Assembly (NCBI GenBank): GCA_029624735.1
Contig: JARSSM010000011.1
Coordinates: 1 to 64,000, forward strand
Source of the DNA: Defluviicoccus sp.
GTDB lineage: Bacteria; Pseudomonadota; Alphaproteobacteria; Rhodospirillales; Defluviicoccaceae
Reading direction: 5' to 3'
Length of the DNA stretch: 64,000 bases
A program made the translations under genes and the position numbers. Under the pieces are notes generated by a model. That model was not told where the DNA came from, searched no databases, and saw nothing but the letters and a program-made list of their open reading frames with translations. Below, in pieces: positions 10,734-20,442 of this stretch; positions within the stretch are counted from its first letter, which is position 1; every line of letters begins with the position of its first letter.

Positions 10734-13508
10734 ATGAACGTCGTTGTGGTCGAGTCGCCCGCGAAGGCCAAAACGATCACCAAGTACCTCGGTCCCGGGT
10801 ACACCGTTCTCGCCAGCTACGGCCATGTCCGCGACCTCTCCGCCAAGGACGGCTCGGTCCGTCCCGAGGAGGGATTCGCGATGACCTGGGAGGTTGACCC
10901 CAAGGCCCGCAAGCACGTCGACGCCATCGCCAGCGCTCTCAAGGGCGCCGATCGCTTGTTCCTCGCGACCGACCCAGACCGCGAGGGCGAGGCGATTTCC
11001 TGGCACGTCTGCGAGCTCTTGCAGCAGAAGAAGGCGCTCGCCGGCATCGACGTCAAACGGGTGGTGTTCAACTCGATCACCCGCGGCGCCATCCTCGATG
11101 CCTTCAGCCAGCCGCGGGCGCTGAACGAGGAACTGGTTGCCGCCTACCTCGCGAGAAGGGCGCTCGATTACCTGGTCGGATTCACGCTGTCGCCGGTCTT
11201 GTGGCGGAAGCTGCCCGGCAGCCGGTCGGCCGGCCGGGTGCAGTCGGTCGCGCTGCGTCTCATCTGCGAGCGCGAGACCGAGATCGAGACCTTCCGCCAG
11301 CAGGAATACTGGACGGTCAAGGGCCAGTTCGAGACCGTGCGCGGGGAGACGTTCCCGGCGCAGCTGACGCACCTCGACGGCCGCAAGCTCGACAAGATGG
11401 CGCTCGGCGACAAGGCCGCGGCAGATGCGGCCGTTGCCGCCGCCAACGCGCGCACCTACAGCGTCGGCAAGGTCGAGCGCAAGCAGACCCGGCGCCACCC
11501 GGCGCCGCCCTTCATCACCTCGACGCTGCAGCAGGAGGCCTCGCGCAAGCTTTCGCTCAGCGCCACGACCACGATGCGGATCGCGCAGCGGCTCTACGAA
11601 GGGATCGCGATCGGCGGCGAGACTGTCGGCCTGATCACGTACATGCGGACGGACGGCGTGCAGATGGCTGCGGACGCCATCCAGGGCTGCCGCGCGCTGA
11701 TCGAGAACGACTTCGGCCAGCGCTATCTGCCGGCGCAGCCGCGGATCTACAAGACCAAGGCGAAGAACGCCCAGGAAGCGCATGAGGCGATCCGCCCGAC
11801 CGATCTGATGCGAAGGCCTTCGGACGTTGCCGCCTACCTCGACGCCGACCAGCTCAAGCTCTACACGCTGATCTGGAAGCGGACTGTCGCAAGCCAGATG
11901 GAATCGGCCGTGCTCGACCAGGTGGCAGCCGATATCGTCGCCGACGATCGGCAGGTCATTTTTCGCGCCAATGGCTCGGTGATCGCCTTCGACGGCTTTC
12001 TCAAGCTCTACCGGGAGAGCGACGACGAGCCGGAACGCGCCGGTGCCGGCGACGGTGACGACGCTGCAAGCCGCGTCCTGCCGCAGATGAACACGGATGA
12101 GGCCGCCAACCGCAAGCGCGTCGAGGCGGAGCAGCATTTCACCCAACCGCCGCCCCGCTACACTGAGGCGAGCCTGGTGAAGCGGCTGGAGGAGCTCGGC
12201 ATCGGCCGGCCATCGACCTATGCAACGATCCTGCAGGTGTTGCAGGACCGAACATATGTCCGCCTTGAAAGCCGGCGCTTCGTGCCGGAGGACCGCGGCC
12301 GGCTGGTGACCGCGTTCCTATCGAGTTTCTTCGATCGTTACGTCGCCTACGGCTTCACCGCCGACATGGAGGCAAAGCTCGACGATGTTTCGGGTGGACG
12401 CTGTGAGTGGCAGACGGTGCTCGACGACTTCTGGCGCGAGTTCAGTACGGCCGTCGAGGATATCAAAGGCTTACGGATCAAGGAGGTCTTGGACGCGCTC
12501 GATCGCATCTTGGGCCCGCACTTCTTCCGCCAGGAGGGTGAGGGCGATCCGCGCGTCTGCCCAGGCTGCGGCAGTGGCCGCTTGAGCCTCAAGCTCGGCC
12601 GTTTCGGCGCCTTCATCGGCTGTTCGGAGTACCCAAACTGCCGCTACACGCGCCCCCTGGTGCCGATGAACGCCGATGACCAGGCCAAGGCCGGCGCCCA
12701 AGGCAATGGCGCCGGCCGCAGCCTCGGGCCGGACCCCGCGACCGGCCTTGAGGTCAGCATCCGCAAGGGACCTTACGGCTGGTACGTTCAGCGCGGCTGC
12801 GCCGACAGCAGCGACGGCAAGGACAAGGCTGCTAAGCCCAAGCGGGTGTCACTGGCCGCGGGCGTTGATCCGGAAACCGTTGACCTCGACCAAGCGCTTG
12901 CCCACCTGGCATTGCCGCGGCTGATCGGCCTCCATCCAGAAAGTGGCGAGGAGATCGTTGCCGGCATCGGCCGCTTCGGGCCGTTCCTCAAGATGGCGGA
13001 TCGTTACGTCTCCTTGAAGCGCGACGACGACGTGCTCAGCATCGGCCTCAACCGCGCCGTCGATCTGCTCGCGCGCAGCCGCCCGGCCGCGGCCGCAGGA
13101 CGTACGATCGGTGCGCATCCGGCAGACGGCAAGCCGATCACTTTGAAGGACGGCCGCTACGGCGCCTACATCCAGCATGGTACGATCCGGGCGACGCTGC
13201 CGGCGGGGACTGCCGCCGAAGCCCTCGACCTGGAAACAGCCGTGGCGCTGCTGGCAAAGAAGGCGGGCGCCACGCCTGCGGCCAAGGGGAGAGCGCGCGG
13301 CGCGACGAAGGGGGCTGCGAAGAAGACAGCGGCAAAGGCAGGTGCGGGCAAGGTCGGGGCCAAGGGTGCGGCCGAGGGCAAGCCCGTCGCGGCAGATGAG
13401 AAAGCCTCCGCTGCAACGAAGAAGGCAAAGTCGCCGCGCAAGCCTTCGGCGAAGGGGCGGAAAGGCAGCGAAACGCAAACGGATGCCGGCTCCCTTTCCG
13501 ACGCGTGA
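10734..13508 (+). CDS. topA: DNA topoisomerase I
   Basis: A 924-residue type IA topoisomerase relaxing negative supercoils. TOPRIM occupies about 1-115, with the acidic triad D80-x-D82-x-E84 (ATDPDREGE). The active-site Tyr is Y303 in LITYMRTDG. One four-Cys zinc motif (CPGCG...C...C, about 605-635) is followed by further topo C-terminal repeats (GRFGPF, GRYGAY) and a Lys/Ala-rich DNA-binding tail (about 855-920) typical of alphaproteobacteria. The last 26 bases overlap rnr, so the two are translationally linked. No strong ribosome site is evident at the ATG. Confidence 0.98.
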   Translation: MNVVVVESPAKAKTITKYLGPGYTVLASYGHVRDLSAKDGSVRPEEGFAMTWEVDPKARKHVDAIASALKGADRLFLATDPDREGEAISWHVCELLQQKKALAGIDVKRVVFNSITRGAILDAFSQPRALNEELVAAYLARRALDYLVGFTLSPVLWRKLPGSRSAGRVQSVALRLICERETEIETFRQQEYWTVKGQFETVRGETFPAQLTHLDGRKLDKMALGDKAAADAAVAAANARTYSVGKVERKQTRRHPAPPFITSTLQQEASRKLSLSATTTMRIAQRLYEGIAIGGETVGLITYMRTDGVQMAADAIQGCRALIENDFGQRYLPAQPRIYKTKAKNAQEAHEAIRPTDLMRRPSDVAAYLDADQLKLYTLIWKRTVASQMESAVLDQVAADIVADDRQVIFRANGSVIAFDGFLKLYRESDDEPERAGAGDGDDAASRVLPQMNTDEAANRKRVEAEQHFTQPPPRYTEASLVKRLEELGIGRPSTYATILQVLQDRTYVRLESRRFVPEDRGRLVTAFLSSFFDRYVAYGFTADMEAKLDDVSGGRCEWQTVLDDFWREFSTAVEDIKGLRIKEVLDALDRILGPHFFRQEGEGDPRVCPGCGSGRLSLKLGRFGAFIGCSEYPNCRYTRPLVPMNADDQAKAGAQGNGAGRSLGPDPATGLEVSIRKGPYGWYVQRGCADSSDGKDKAAKPKRVSLAAGVDPETVDLDQALAHLALPRLIGLHPESGEEIVAGIGRFGPFLKMADRYVSLKRDDDVLSIGLNRAVDLLARSRPAAAAGRTIGAHPADGKPITLKDGRYGAYIQHGTIRATLPAGTAAEALDLETAVALLAKKAGATPAAKGRARGATKGAAKKTAAKAGAGKVGAKGAAEGKPVAADEKASAATKKAKSPRKPSAKGRKGSETQTDAGSLSDA

Positions 13509-15693
13509 CCAGCTCATCGCCTTCATTCGTTCCGCCGGTCCACGCGTCGGCAAGCGCGAAATTGCACGCGCGTTTCATCTCGACGCCGAGCAGAAGGTCG
13601 AACTGCGGGCATTGTTGAAAGACCTGGAAGGCGAGGGGCTCTTGGCGCGCGGACGGGGGCGCCGCTACGGCGAGCCGGGCCAACTGCCGAGCGTCGCCGT
13701 CATCGAGATCACCGGCGTCGATACCGACGGCGAGACGACCGCACGCCCCTTCGGCTGGACGGACGGCATGCCGCCCATGATTAACGTTGCCCCGGAACGG
13801 CGCAGCCGCGGCGCCTATGCAGCCGGCGAGAAGGTCTTGGCACGCCTCAAGAAGGTCGGGCCATCGCGTTACGAGGCGCTGGTCATCCGCCGCTTGAGTG
13901 CCGCACCGCCGCGCACCTTGGGCATCCTCGGCCGCGTCGGCGAGAGCTTGCGGATCGTCCCCATCGACCGCCGCGCGCGCGAGGAGTTCGTCGTCCCCGC
14001 GGCCGAGACCGGCGGCGCGGAAGTGGGCGAACTGGTGTGGGCAGAGGTGCGGGGGGTGCGGCCGCTTGGCCTGAAGGAGGCGCGCGTCGTCGAACGCATC
14101 GGGCCGACCGAAGGCACGCGCTCGATCACGCTGATCACCCTGCACGACCACGACATCCCGGCCCGCTTTCCCGATGCTGCGCTGCGCGAGGCGGACGCTG
14201 CCGCCGCGGCGCCGCTTGCGGAGCGCTACGACCTGCGCGCGCTTCCCCTCGTCACCATCGATGGCGCGGATGCGCGCGACTTCGATGACGCGGTGTGGGC
14301 GGAACCGGACCCCGCCTCCGGCAATGCCGGCGGCTGGCGGGTGATCGTCGCCATTGCTGACGTCGCCTGGTACGTGCGGCCGGGGACTGCCCTTGATCGC
14401 GCTGCGGTCGAGCGCGGCAATTCGGTCTACTTTCCGGACCGGGTGGTGCCGATGCTGCCCGAGCCGCTCTCCAACGGCTGGTGCTCGTTGAAACCGGGCG
14501 AGGACCGCCCGTGCCTTACCGCTCACTTGAGGATCGATCGCGACGGCCGGCTGCTCGACCACGACTTCCGCCGGGCGATCATGCGCTCGCGGGCGCGGCT
14601 GACTTACGCCCAAGTCCAAGACGCGCACGACGGCCGGTTCGATGAGGTGACGAGCGGCCTGATTGAGAGTGTGATTACGCCCCTTTACGGCGCGTATGAG
14701 GCACTTGCCCGCGCACGCACGACCCGCGGTGTGCTTGAGCTCGACGTGCCGGAACGCCGGGTGCTGATCGACGCTGCCGGCGATGTTGCCGGGATTGCGG
14801 TCCGCGAGCGCTTTGATAGCCATCGGCTGATCGAGGAGTTCATGATCCTCGCCAACGTCGCTGCTGCGGAGGCGCTGGAGGCACGCAAGGTTCCCTGCAT
14901 GTACCGGGTGCACGACCAGCCGACGCCGGAGAAGCTCGCAAGCTTGCGCGAGTTCCTTGAAACACTGGGCCTCAAGCTGCCGCGCGGTAACCTGATGAAG
15001 CCCCACGACTTCAACCGCGTGCTTGAGCGCGCGGCCCAGATGCCGGAAGCACGCCTCGTCAACGAGGTCGTGCTGCGCGCCCAGGCGCAGGCGCAATACG
15101 ATCCGCACAACGTCGGTCACTTCGGCCTGGCGCTGAAGCGCTACTGCCATTTCACCTCGCCGATCCGCCGCTATGCCGATCTGGTTGTGCATCGCGCGTT
15201 GATCACCGCGCTCAAACACGGAGACGGCGGCTTGGCCGCGGTTGACGGCGACCTCGAACCCTTGGCGCAGCACATCTCCGCAACCGAGCGCCGGGCGGCA
15301 GCGGCTGAGCGCGATGCCGTCGACCGCTTCACGGCCGCATTCCTCGCCGAACGCCGCGGCAGCCAGTTCACCGGCAGGATCAATGGTGTCACCCGCTTCG
15401 GCCTGTTCGTCACCTTGGATGAAACCGCAGCCGACGGGCTTATTCCGATCCGCACCCTCCCCGATGACTACTACGTCCACGACGAACGCGCGCACCAGTT
15501 GGTCGGACGCGCTTCCGGCCTGACGTTTCGCCTAGGGGATCGGGTCGAAGTCCGCCTTGTCGAGGCCAACCCGCTCACCGGCGGCATCCTGTTCGAGATC
15601 GTTGCCGGCCTGCCCGCCGCCGGGGGCCGCAGGCGATCGAGCCGGCTTGCACGTACCTCCTCGGCGCGACCGCGCGCCGGCCGCCGCGGCTGA
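13483..15693 (+). CDS. rnr: ribonuclease R
   Basis: A 736-residue 3'-5' exoribonuclease for structured RNA turnover and rRNA/mRNA quality control. Domains in order: an N-terminal winged helix (about 8-65), cold-shock OB domains (about 70-215), the RNB catalytic core with the metal-binding motif DGADARDFDDA (260-270), and a C-terminal S1 domain (FTGRINGVTRFGLF, about 625-705). It is slightly short because the basic tail is modest. The ATG at 13483 lies inside topA; upstream in-frame sequence is topA in another frame and was excluded. Confidence 0.96.
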   Translation: MPAPFPTRDQLIAFIRSAGPRVGKREIARAFHLDAEQKVELRALLKDLEGEGLLARGRGRRYGEPGQLPSVAVIEITGVDTDGETTARPFGWTDGMPPMINVAPERRSRGAYAAGEKVLARLKKVGPSRYEALVIRRLSAAPPRTLGILGRVGESLRIVPIDRRAREEFVVPAAETGGAEVGELVWAEVRGVRPLGLKEARVVERIGPTEGTRSITLITLHDHDIPARFPDAALREADAAAAAPLAERYDLRALPLVTIDGADARDFDDAVWAEPDPASGNAGGWRVIVAIADVAWYVRPGTALDRAAVERGNSVYFPDRVVPMLPEPLSNGWCSLKPGEDRPCLTAHLRIDRDGRLLDHDFRRAIMRSRARLTYAQVQDAHDGRFDEVTSGLIESVITPLYGAYEALARARTTRGVLELDVPERRVLIDAAGDVAGIAVRERFDSHRLIEEFMILANVAAAEALEARKVPCMYRVHDQPTPEKLASLREFLETLGLKLPRGNLMKPHDFNRVLERAAQMPEARLVNEVVLRAQAQAQYDPHNVGHFGLALKRYCHFTSPIRRYADLVVHRALITALKHGDGGLAAVDGDLEPLAQHISATERRAAAAERDAVDRFTAAFLAERRGSQFTGRINGVTRFGLFVTLDETAADGLIPIRTLPDDYYVHDERAHQLVGRASGLTFRLGDRVEVRLVEANPLTGGILFEIVAGLPAAGGRRRSSRLARTSSARPRAGRRG

Positions 15694-15719
15694 GCGTCAG
15701 AGCCTTCCGGAGACGCTGG

Positions 15720-16691
15720 ATGCAGCAGGCGTTCATTTTCGACACGGCGCCGTTCGCAGCCGCCCATGCCTCGACGATCGCCGAAACGCCGAACGGCCTT
15801 GTCGTCGCCTGGTTCGGCGGAACGCGGGAGGGGCATGGCGATGTCCGCATCTGGCTTTCACGCCGGCGCGATGGCCAGTGGTCCGCACCTGAGCCGGTTG
15901 CCGACGGCATCGCCTCCCGCTTGAAGCGCTTTCCGTGCTGGAACCCGGTGCTGTTCCAGGTCCCGGGCGGCCCGCTCCTGCTGTTCTACAAGGTAGGCCC
16001 CAGCCCCAGCCGCTGGTGGGGAATGATGATGCGCTCCACGGACGGCGGCAGCATCTGGTCCGAGCCTGAGAGGCTGCCGGAAGGCATCTATGGCCCGATC
16101 AAGAACAAGCCGGTGCTGCGCGCCGACGGAGTGCTGCTCTGCCCGTCGTCATGCGAACGCCACGGCTGGCGCGTGCACATGGAATACACAGGTGATCTCG
16201 GCAAGACCTGGCGGCGCGGCCCGCCGCTCAACCAGCGCGAGGCCTTTGCTGCGATCCAGCCGACGATCCTCAGACATGCCGACGGCTGCATCCAGCTGTT
16301 GTGCCGCTCACGTCAAGGCGCGATTACCGAGTGCTGGTCCACGGATGGCGGCGAAACCTGGAGCAAAATGCAGCCGACCGAGCTGCCCAACCCGGATAGT
16401 GGCATCGACGGCGTCAACCTCGCCGATGGCCGCGGGCTGCTGGTCTATAATCATGCGGCCGCCAGCCGCTCGCCGCTCAACGTCATTGTCTCCGATGACG
16501 GCGTGCACTGGCATGCGTTGGCGGTGCTGGAAGAAGTGCCGGGCGAGTTCTCCTACCCGGCGGTGATCGCGGGCAGCTGCGGCCGCATCCACATCACCTA
16601 CACCTGGAACCGGCGACGCATCCGCCACGTCGTGCTGGACCCGGCCGATGTTGAACACCGGCCGATCGAAAGCGGCCTGTGGCCAGCCTGA
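15720..16691 (+). CDS. sialidase-like (BNR/Asp-box) protein
   Basis: A 323-residue six-bladed beta-propeller of the exo-alpha-sialidase-like family. Asp-box repeats are visible (STDGGSIW, TGDLGKTW, STDGGETW, SDDGVHW). The FDTAPFAAAHASTI...WFGGTREG opening and the NPVLF and NKPVL segments are typical of the cytoplasmic/secreted BNR-4 type proteins. No signal peptide is apparent, so it may act in the cytoplasm on an activated or breakdown glycan, or be a non-catalytic sugar-binding propeller. GGAGA lies seven bases before the ATG. It begins 27 bp after rnr and may be transcribed with it. Confidence 0.8.
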   Translation: MQQAFIFDTAPFAAAHASTIAETPNGLVVAWFGGTREGHGDVRIWLSRRRDGQWSAPEPVADGIASRLKRFPCWNPVLFQVPGGPLLLFYKVGPSPSRWWGMMMRSTDGGSIWSEPERLPEGIYGPIKNKPVLRADGVLLCPSSCERHGWRVHMEYTGDLGKTWRRGPPLNQREAFAAIQPTILRHADGCIQLLCRSRQGAITECWSTDGGETWSKMQPTELPNPDSGIDGVNLADGRGLLVYNHAAASRSPLNVIVSDDGVHWHALAVLEEVPGEFSYPAVIAGSCGRIHITYTWNRRRIRHVVLDPADVEHRPIESGLWPA

Positions 16692-16710
16692 TGAGCCACG
16701 GGCTGCGGGT

Positions 16711-17571
16711 TCAGACCTCGCTGAAGCGCGCGAGCCGGCAGCCGTGCGCACTGAGCAGGGCCGGAAACGCGTCTGAAGCGAGGAAGGCGAATTCCTCCTC
16801 GCGTGCCGTCGTCACCGGATCGATGGCGGCGAGTGCGGCGTCGGCAATGCCGGGGTGGCACATGATCAGGCCGCCGCGGCCGAGGCTCTTGAGGAACCGC
16901 GCCATCAGTCGGGGATAGGCCGCCTCGTTTGCAAACCGGCGTACACCGCGAAAGCCGGTATTGCCGGAAAAACCACGCGTACGGCAGTGGCGGCGAAAAC
17001 CGAGCCCCAGCGCGTTGATCGCAAGCGCCCGGACGAAGGCGATCCTGTGCGCCAAGAGATCGACGGCCGGGACGGTTGGAAAACGCATCCAGGCGCCCAC
17101 CGGTTGCAGGCGGCGGCCGAATACGTCGACGACGGCGGCGCGAACCACTGGAAGCTGGTGGACATGCTGATGGCCGTCGAGAAACGCGGGTTCGCACCCC
17201 ATCAAGGCGACGAAGCGGTCGATCTGGCGCTCCAGTTCGCGGGCAATCTCGCCCGCATCGAGGCGGCCCAGGAGCGCGCGGCGGATCAGAGGCCGGAGCG
17301 CCGGCAAGCGGCCAGCGGGCGCCAAGTCCGGCATCGGCCCCAGCGGCGGAAAGTCCGTGAGCGTGAAATGCAAACCGATATCGACGCTGCCCTTGAACGG
17401 CCGCAATCGCGCCGCCTCCACCTCCCACCAAGTGCCGACGACCATGCAACTGGTCGCCGAGAGTCGTTTCGCCGCAACCAGCTCGCGGATCGCCGCACTG
17501 ACGCCCGGCGCGATGCCGTAATCATCGGCACAGATCAGGATCGGCTTGGCACCCGCAGACGAGCCGGTCAT
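16711..17571 (-). CDS. HpnK/ChbG (YdjC)-family carbohydrate deacetylase
   Basis: A 286-residue member of the YdjC/ChbG/HpnK fold, metal-dependent deacetylases acting on N-acetylated sugars or hopanoid precursors. The metal site is visible as ICADDYG (D16/D17), GLHFTL (H68) and DGHQHVHQLP (132-141, H134 and H138), with the conserved late MCHPG. The start at 17571 has GAGGTG seven bases upstream; the longer N terminus from 17592 lacks one. The neighbouring GtrB/GT-C/GtrA-like cassette resembles lipid-linked sugar pathways, so the likely substrate is an undecaprenyl-linked or hopanoid-linked GlcNAc. The substrate is inferred, not shown. Confidence 0.85.
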   Translation of the reverse strand: MTGSSAGAKPILICADDYGIAPGVSAAIRELVAAKRLSATSCMVVGTWWEVEAARLRPFKGSVDIGLHFTLTDFPPLGPMPDLAPAGRLPALRPLIRRALLGRLDAGEIARELERQIDRFVALMGCEPAFLDGHQHVHQLPVVRAAVVDVFGRRLQPVGAWMRFPTVPAVDLLAHRIAFVRALAINALGLGFRRHCRTRGFSGNTGFRGVRRFANEAAYPRLMARFLKSLGRGGLIMCHPGIADAALAAIDPVTTAREEEFAFLASDAFPALLSAHGCRLARFSEV

Positions 17572-17742
17572 TGCCGCACCTCGACAGAACATGGAAAAAG
17601 GGCTATTAAACTCAGGCTAGAACTGCCGGGATAACCGGCGTGGAGGGCACTCACGTTTGCCGGTCGATCAGGGAGACGTTAAGCGTCGCCGTGCGGGGCA
17701 TGGGCGTTTACCCTCACGCGCATGCCGTGAGAACTGGGCATC

Positions 17743-18720
17743 ATGTCAGTCGACTTGTCGATCATTGTACCGCTCAAGAATGAAGAAGCCAACCTGTCGA
17801 ACATGTGGGCGCGGCTGGAACCGGTCCTGCGCGGCTTGGGGCTAGGCTTCGAGGTCTTGCTCATTAATGACGGCAGCACCGATCGAACGCTTGAGCGGGC
17901 ACTCGAGATGGCGCAAGCCGTCCCCGAACTCAAGATCATCGACCTGTCCCGCAACTTCGGCAAGGAGGCTGCACTCGCCTGCGGCTTCTCGCATGCCAGC
18001 GGCACCGCAGTCGTCAGCATGGACGGCGACCTGCAGCATCCGCCGGAAATGCTACCCGAGATGGTAGCGCGTTGGCGAGAGGGCTACGAGATGGTTTACG
18101 CTGTCCGCCGCTCGCGCGAATACCAGGGCCTGCTCGACCGCGCGTTCACGCGCGCTTTCTATTGGCTTTTCGAGCATTTCTCGGCGGTCAAGCTGCCACC
18201 GGAGGCGGGCGATTTCCGTCTGCTCGACCGTAAGGTCGTCGATGCGCTCAATGCCTTGCCGGAGCGAAACCGGTTCATGAAGGGAATGTACGCCTGGGTC
18301 GGCTTTCGCACGCTCGGCATTCCGTTTACCGTTGAGCACCGTTCGGGCGGAGCGAGCAAGTTCTCGCCATTGAAAAAACTCGGCTTTGCGTTCGACGCGC
18401 TGACGGCGTTTTCGAACCTGCCGCTGCGTGTATGGAGCGTGATCGGCGCCGGGATTTCGCTTGCGGCCTTCTTCTACATCGTTGTCCGGATTATCCGCGT
18501 CATGGTTTACGGTCTCGATGTCCCTGGATATGAATCCCTGCTCGCGGTTATGCTGTTCCTGGGCGGGATGCAGCTGTTGAGCCTCGGCATTCTCGGCGAT
18601 TATCTTGCCCGCGTGTTCGAGGAGGCGAAGGGACGGCCGCTTTACGTGGTGCGCGAGCGGTTTGGCTTTCCTGAGGATAAGCAGAAAAGAGCGACACGGC
18701 GCGTGCGCAAGGTCGCGTAA
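17743..18720 (+). CDS. polyprenyl-phosphate sugar transferase (GtrB/DPM1-like GT2)
   Basis: A 325-residue GT2 enzyme charging a polyprenyl phosphate carrier with a sugar at the inner membrane. The N terminus VDLSIIVPLKNEEANL, NDGSTD (42-47) and the metal-binding D94-G-D96 (SMDGDLQHPPE) are typical, as is RNFGKEAALACGF. Two C-terminal transmembrane helices (about 228-252 and 262-290) place it in the GtrB/ArnC subgroup. It heads a run with a GT-C enzyme and GtrA, which together make, flip and transfer a single sugar. Sugar identity is unknown. Confidence 0.92.
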   Translation: MSVDLSIIVPLKNEEANLSNMWARLEPVLRGLGLGFEVLLINDGSTDRTLERALEMAQAVPELKIIDLSRNFGKEAALACGFSHASGTAVVSMDGDLQHPPEMLPEMVARWREGYEMVYAVRRSREYQGLLDRAFTRAFYWLFEHFSAVKLPPEAGDFRLLDRKVVDALNALPERNRFMKGMYAWVGFRTLGIPFTVEHRSGGASKFSPLKKLGFAFDALTAFSNLPLRVWSVIGAGISLAAFFYIVVRIIRVMVYGLDVPGYESLLAVMLFLGGMQLLSLGILGDYLARVFEEAKGRPLYVVRERFGFPEDKQKRATRRVRKVA

Positions 18721-18801
18721 ACACGGACGATGCCAAGCGCATAGAAGGACCGGATTTGCGGGAACAGACATAACCGGGCTTGGTCCAAGAGGCGAGGGCG
18801 C

Positions 18802-20427
18802 ATGCAGCGGCTGGTTCAGCGGTTGACGGTCTGGGATTGGGGGGCGATCGCCGTACTCATCGCCATCGCAAGCGTGGCTGCGGCGACGGCCGCCGATTAT
18901 GGCGTCTCCAACGACGAGTATGTTCAGCAGCTCTACGGGGAGAAGCTGCTGAAATTTTACGCCAGTGGCTTTGCCGACTGGTCCGCCTTTCAGTTTAAGG
19001 ATCTTTTTTACTATGGCGGCCTGTTCGACCTGACCGCCACCTTACTGGCGCCGCACCTGCCCTACGATCTGTACGAGACGCGCCATCTGCTCTGTGCCGC
19101 AATTGGAATTCTCGGTCTTGCCGGCGTGTGCAGGCTCGGCCGCTTCCTCGCTGGCCCGCGGGCCGGCTTTTTCGCCCTCCTCCTGCTTGCGCTGACCGGC
19201 CCCTGGTATGGCGGCATGTTCAATCATACCAAAGACATCCCCTTTGCGGTCGGGATGATCTGGGGGGTCTATTACTTGTGCCGGATCGGCACCGCGCTGC
19301 CGCGGCCGAAGCTCTCGGACGTGCTTCTGTTCGGCGTAAGCCTGGGCTTGAGCCTGGGTTTGAGGGTCGGCGCCGTGCTCCTGCTGGCCTATTTGGGCTT
19401 GAGCGTCGCGGCATGGTTGGCCATGGCGGTGCGCGTCAGCGGCTGGCGCGGCCACGCGATGGACCTTGCCCGCGTCGCTGCCATGATGGCGCCAGCGCTG
19501 GTGATCGCCTACGCCCTGATGGCGGTGTTCTGGCCGTGGGCGGTGCTGGATCCCCTGAATCCGGTGCAGGCGCTCAAGCACTTCTCCAGCCTCGACATGG
19601 GCATCCAGACCATCCTCGATGGCGAGGTCGTCGCCGTCTCGAAGGTTCCGCCGCTGTACCTTCCCATCTACCTGATGATCAAGCTGCCGATCGTACTTCT
19701 GGTCGGTTTGGCAGCCGCTGGTATCAGCTTCCTCATGCGGTTACGCGGGCGGCGGCAGAACCGCCCGATCCCCGGCCGCAATCGAGCGATGGCCGTCACT
19801 GTGGCGGCGGCGCTGCTGCCGGTGGCTTACTTCGTCGTTGCACGGCCTACGGCTTACGACGGCATCCGCCATTTCCTCTTTGTCGTGCCGCCGCTAGCGG
19901 TCCTCGCCGGCGTGGGGCTCGACCGGCTGCTGGCACGCACCGTTCGTCGAGGACCGGTGGTGGCGACGGCTGCTACGAGCGCGATCGCGCTGTTCGTCGC
20001 GGTGCAAGCCTCGTCACTGGTGATGCTGCATCCCAACCAGTATGTCGACTACAACCTCTTCGTCGGCGGGCCTGACGGTGCGGAGGAGCTCTACGTCATG
20101 GACTACTGGGGGAACTCGGTGCCGGAAGCGACCGAATGGCTGGCCGAGTTCATCCAGAAGCAGTATCCGGGCCGGCCGGTCCCGCGCACCTTCAAGGTGT
20201 TCGCCGTCTGTGCCGAACGGGTGACGTTCGAGGAAGCGGCACCACCGTTTCTCATCTGGACTGGAGACCGCGAGCGTGCTGACTTTCTCATCGCGCCGAT
20301 GCACATGAACTGCGCCAACTATGTCGACCGGCCGCCCCGCGGCACATTGATCCACGAGGTCAAGCGCTTGGGTGCGGTTTTATCGGTGGTCAAGGACTGG
20401 CGTCGCCTCCGCGACCATTCGTCCTGA
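18802..20427 (+). CDS. GT-C membrane glycosyltransferase
   Basis: A 541-residue protein with about 10-12 predicted transmembrane helices. An early acidic pair in YGVSNDEYVQQLYG (after the first helix) matches the metal/carrier-binding loop of ArnT/PMT-type GT-C enzymes. It should take a sugar from undecaprenyl phosphate on the periplasmic face and transfer it to a surface glycan, lipid or protein. It sits 81 bp after the GtrB-like gene and directly before GtrA, the usual three-gene glycosylation cassette. GAGG-type ribosome bases precede the ATG. Acceptor unknown. Confidence 0.85.
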   Translation: MQRLVQRLTVWDWGAIAVLIAIASVAAATAADYGVSNDEYVQQLYGEKLLKFYASGFADWSAFQFKDLFYYGGLFDLTATLLAPHLPYDLYETRHLLCAAIGILGLAGVCRLGRFLAGPRAGFFALLLLALTGPWYGGMFNHTKDIPFAVGMIWGVYYLCRIGTALPRPKLSDVLLFGVSLGLSLGLRVGAVLLLAYLGLSVAAWLAMAVRVSGWRGHAMDLARVAAMMAPALVIAYALMAVFWPWAVLDPLNPVQALKHFSSLDMGIQTILDGEVVAVSKVPPLYLPIYLMIKLPIVLLVGLAAAGISFLMRLRGRRQNRPIPGRNRAMAVTVAAALLPVAYFVVARPTAYDGIRHFLFVVPPLAVLAGVGLDRLLARTVRRGPVVATAATSAIALFVAVQASSLVMLHPNQYVDYNLFVGGPDGAEELYVMDYWGNSVPEATEWLAEFIQKQYPGRPVPRTFKVFAVCAERVTFEEAAPPFLIWTGDRERADFLIAPMHMNCANYVDRPPRGTLIHEVKRLGAVLSVVKDWRRLRDHSS

Positions 20428-20442
20428 GAAGGGAAGAGCCTC

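Noticed and set aside
13138..15495. Long antisense frame over rnr (and similar frames over acnA, topA and the CHAT gene)
   Set aside because: Typical high-GC antisense open frames; His/Arg/Asp-rich, no domains, and fully covered by well-identified genes.
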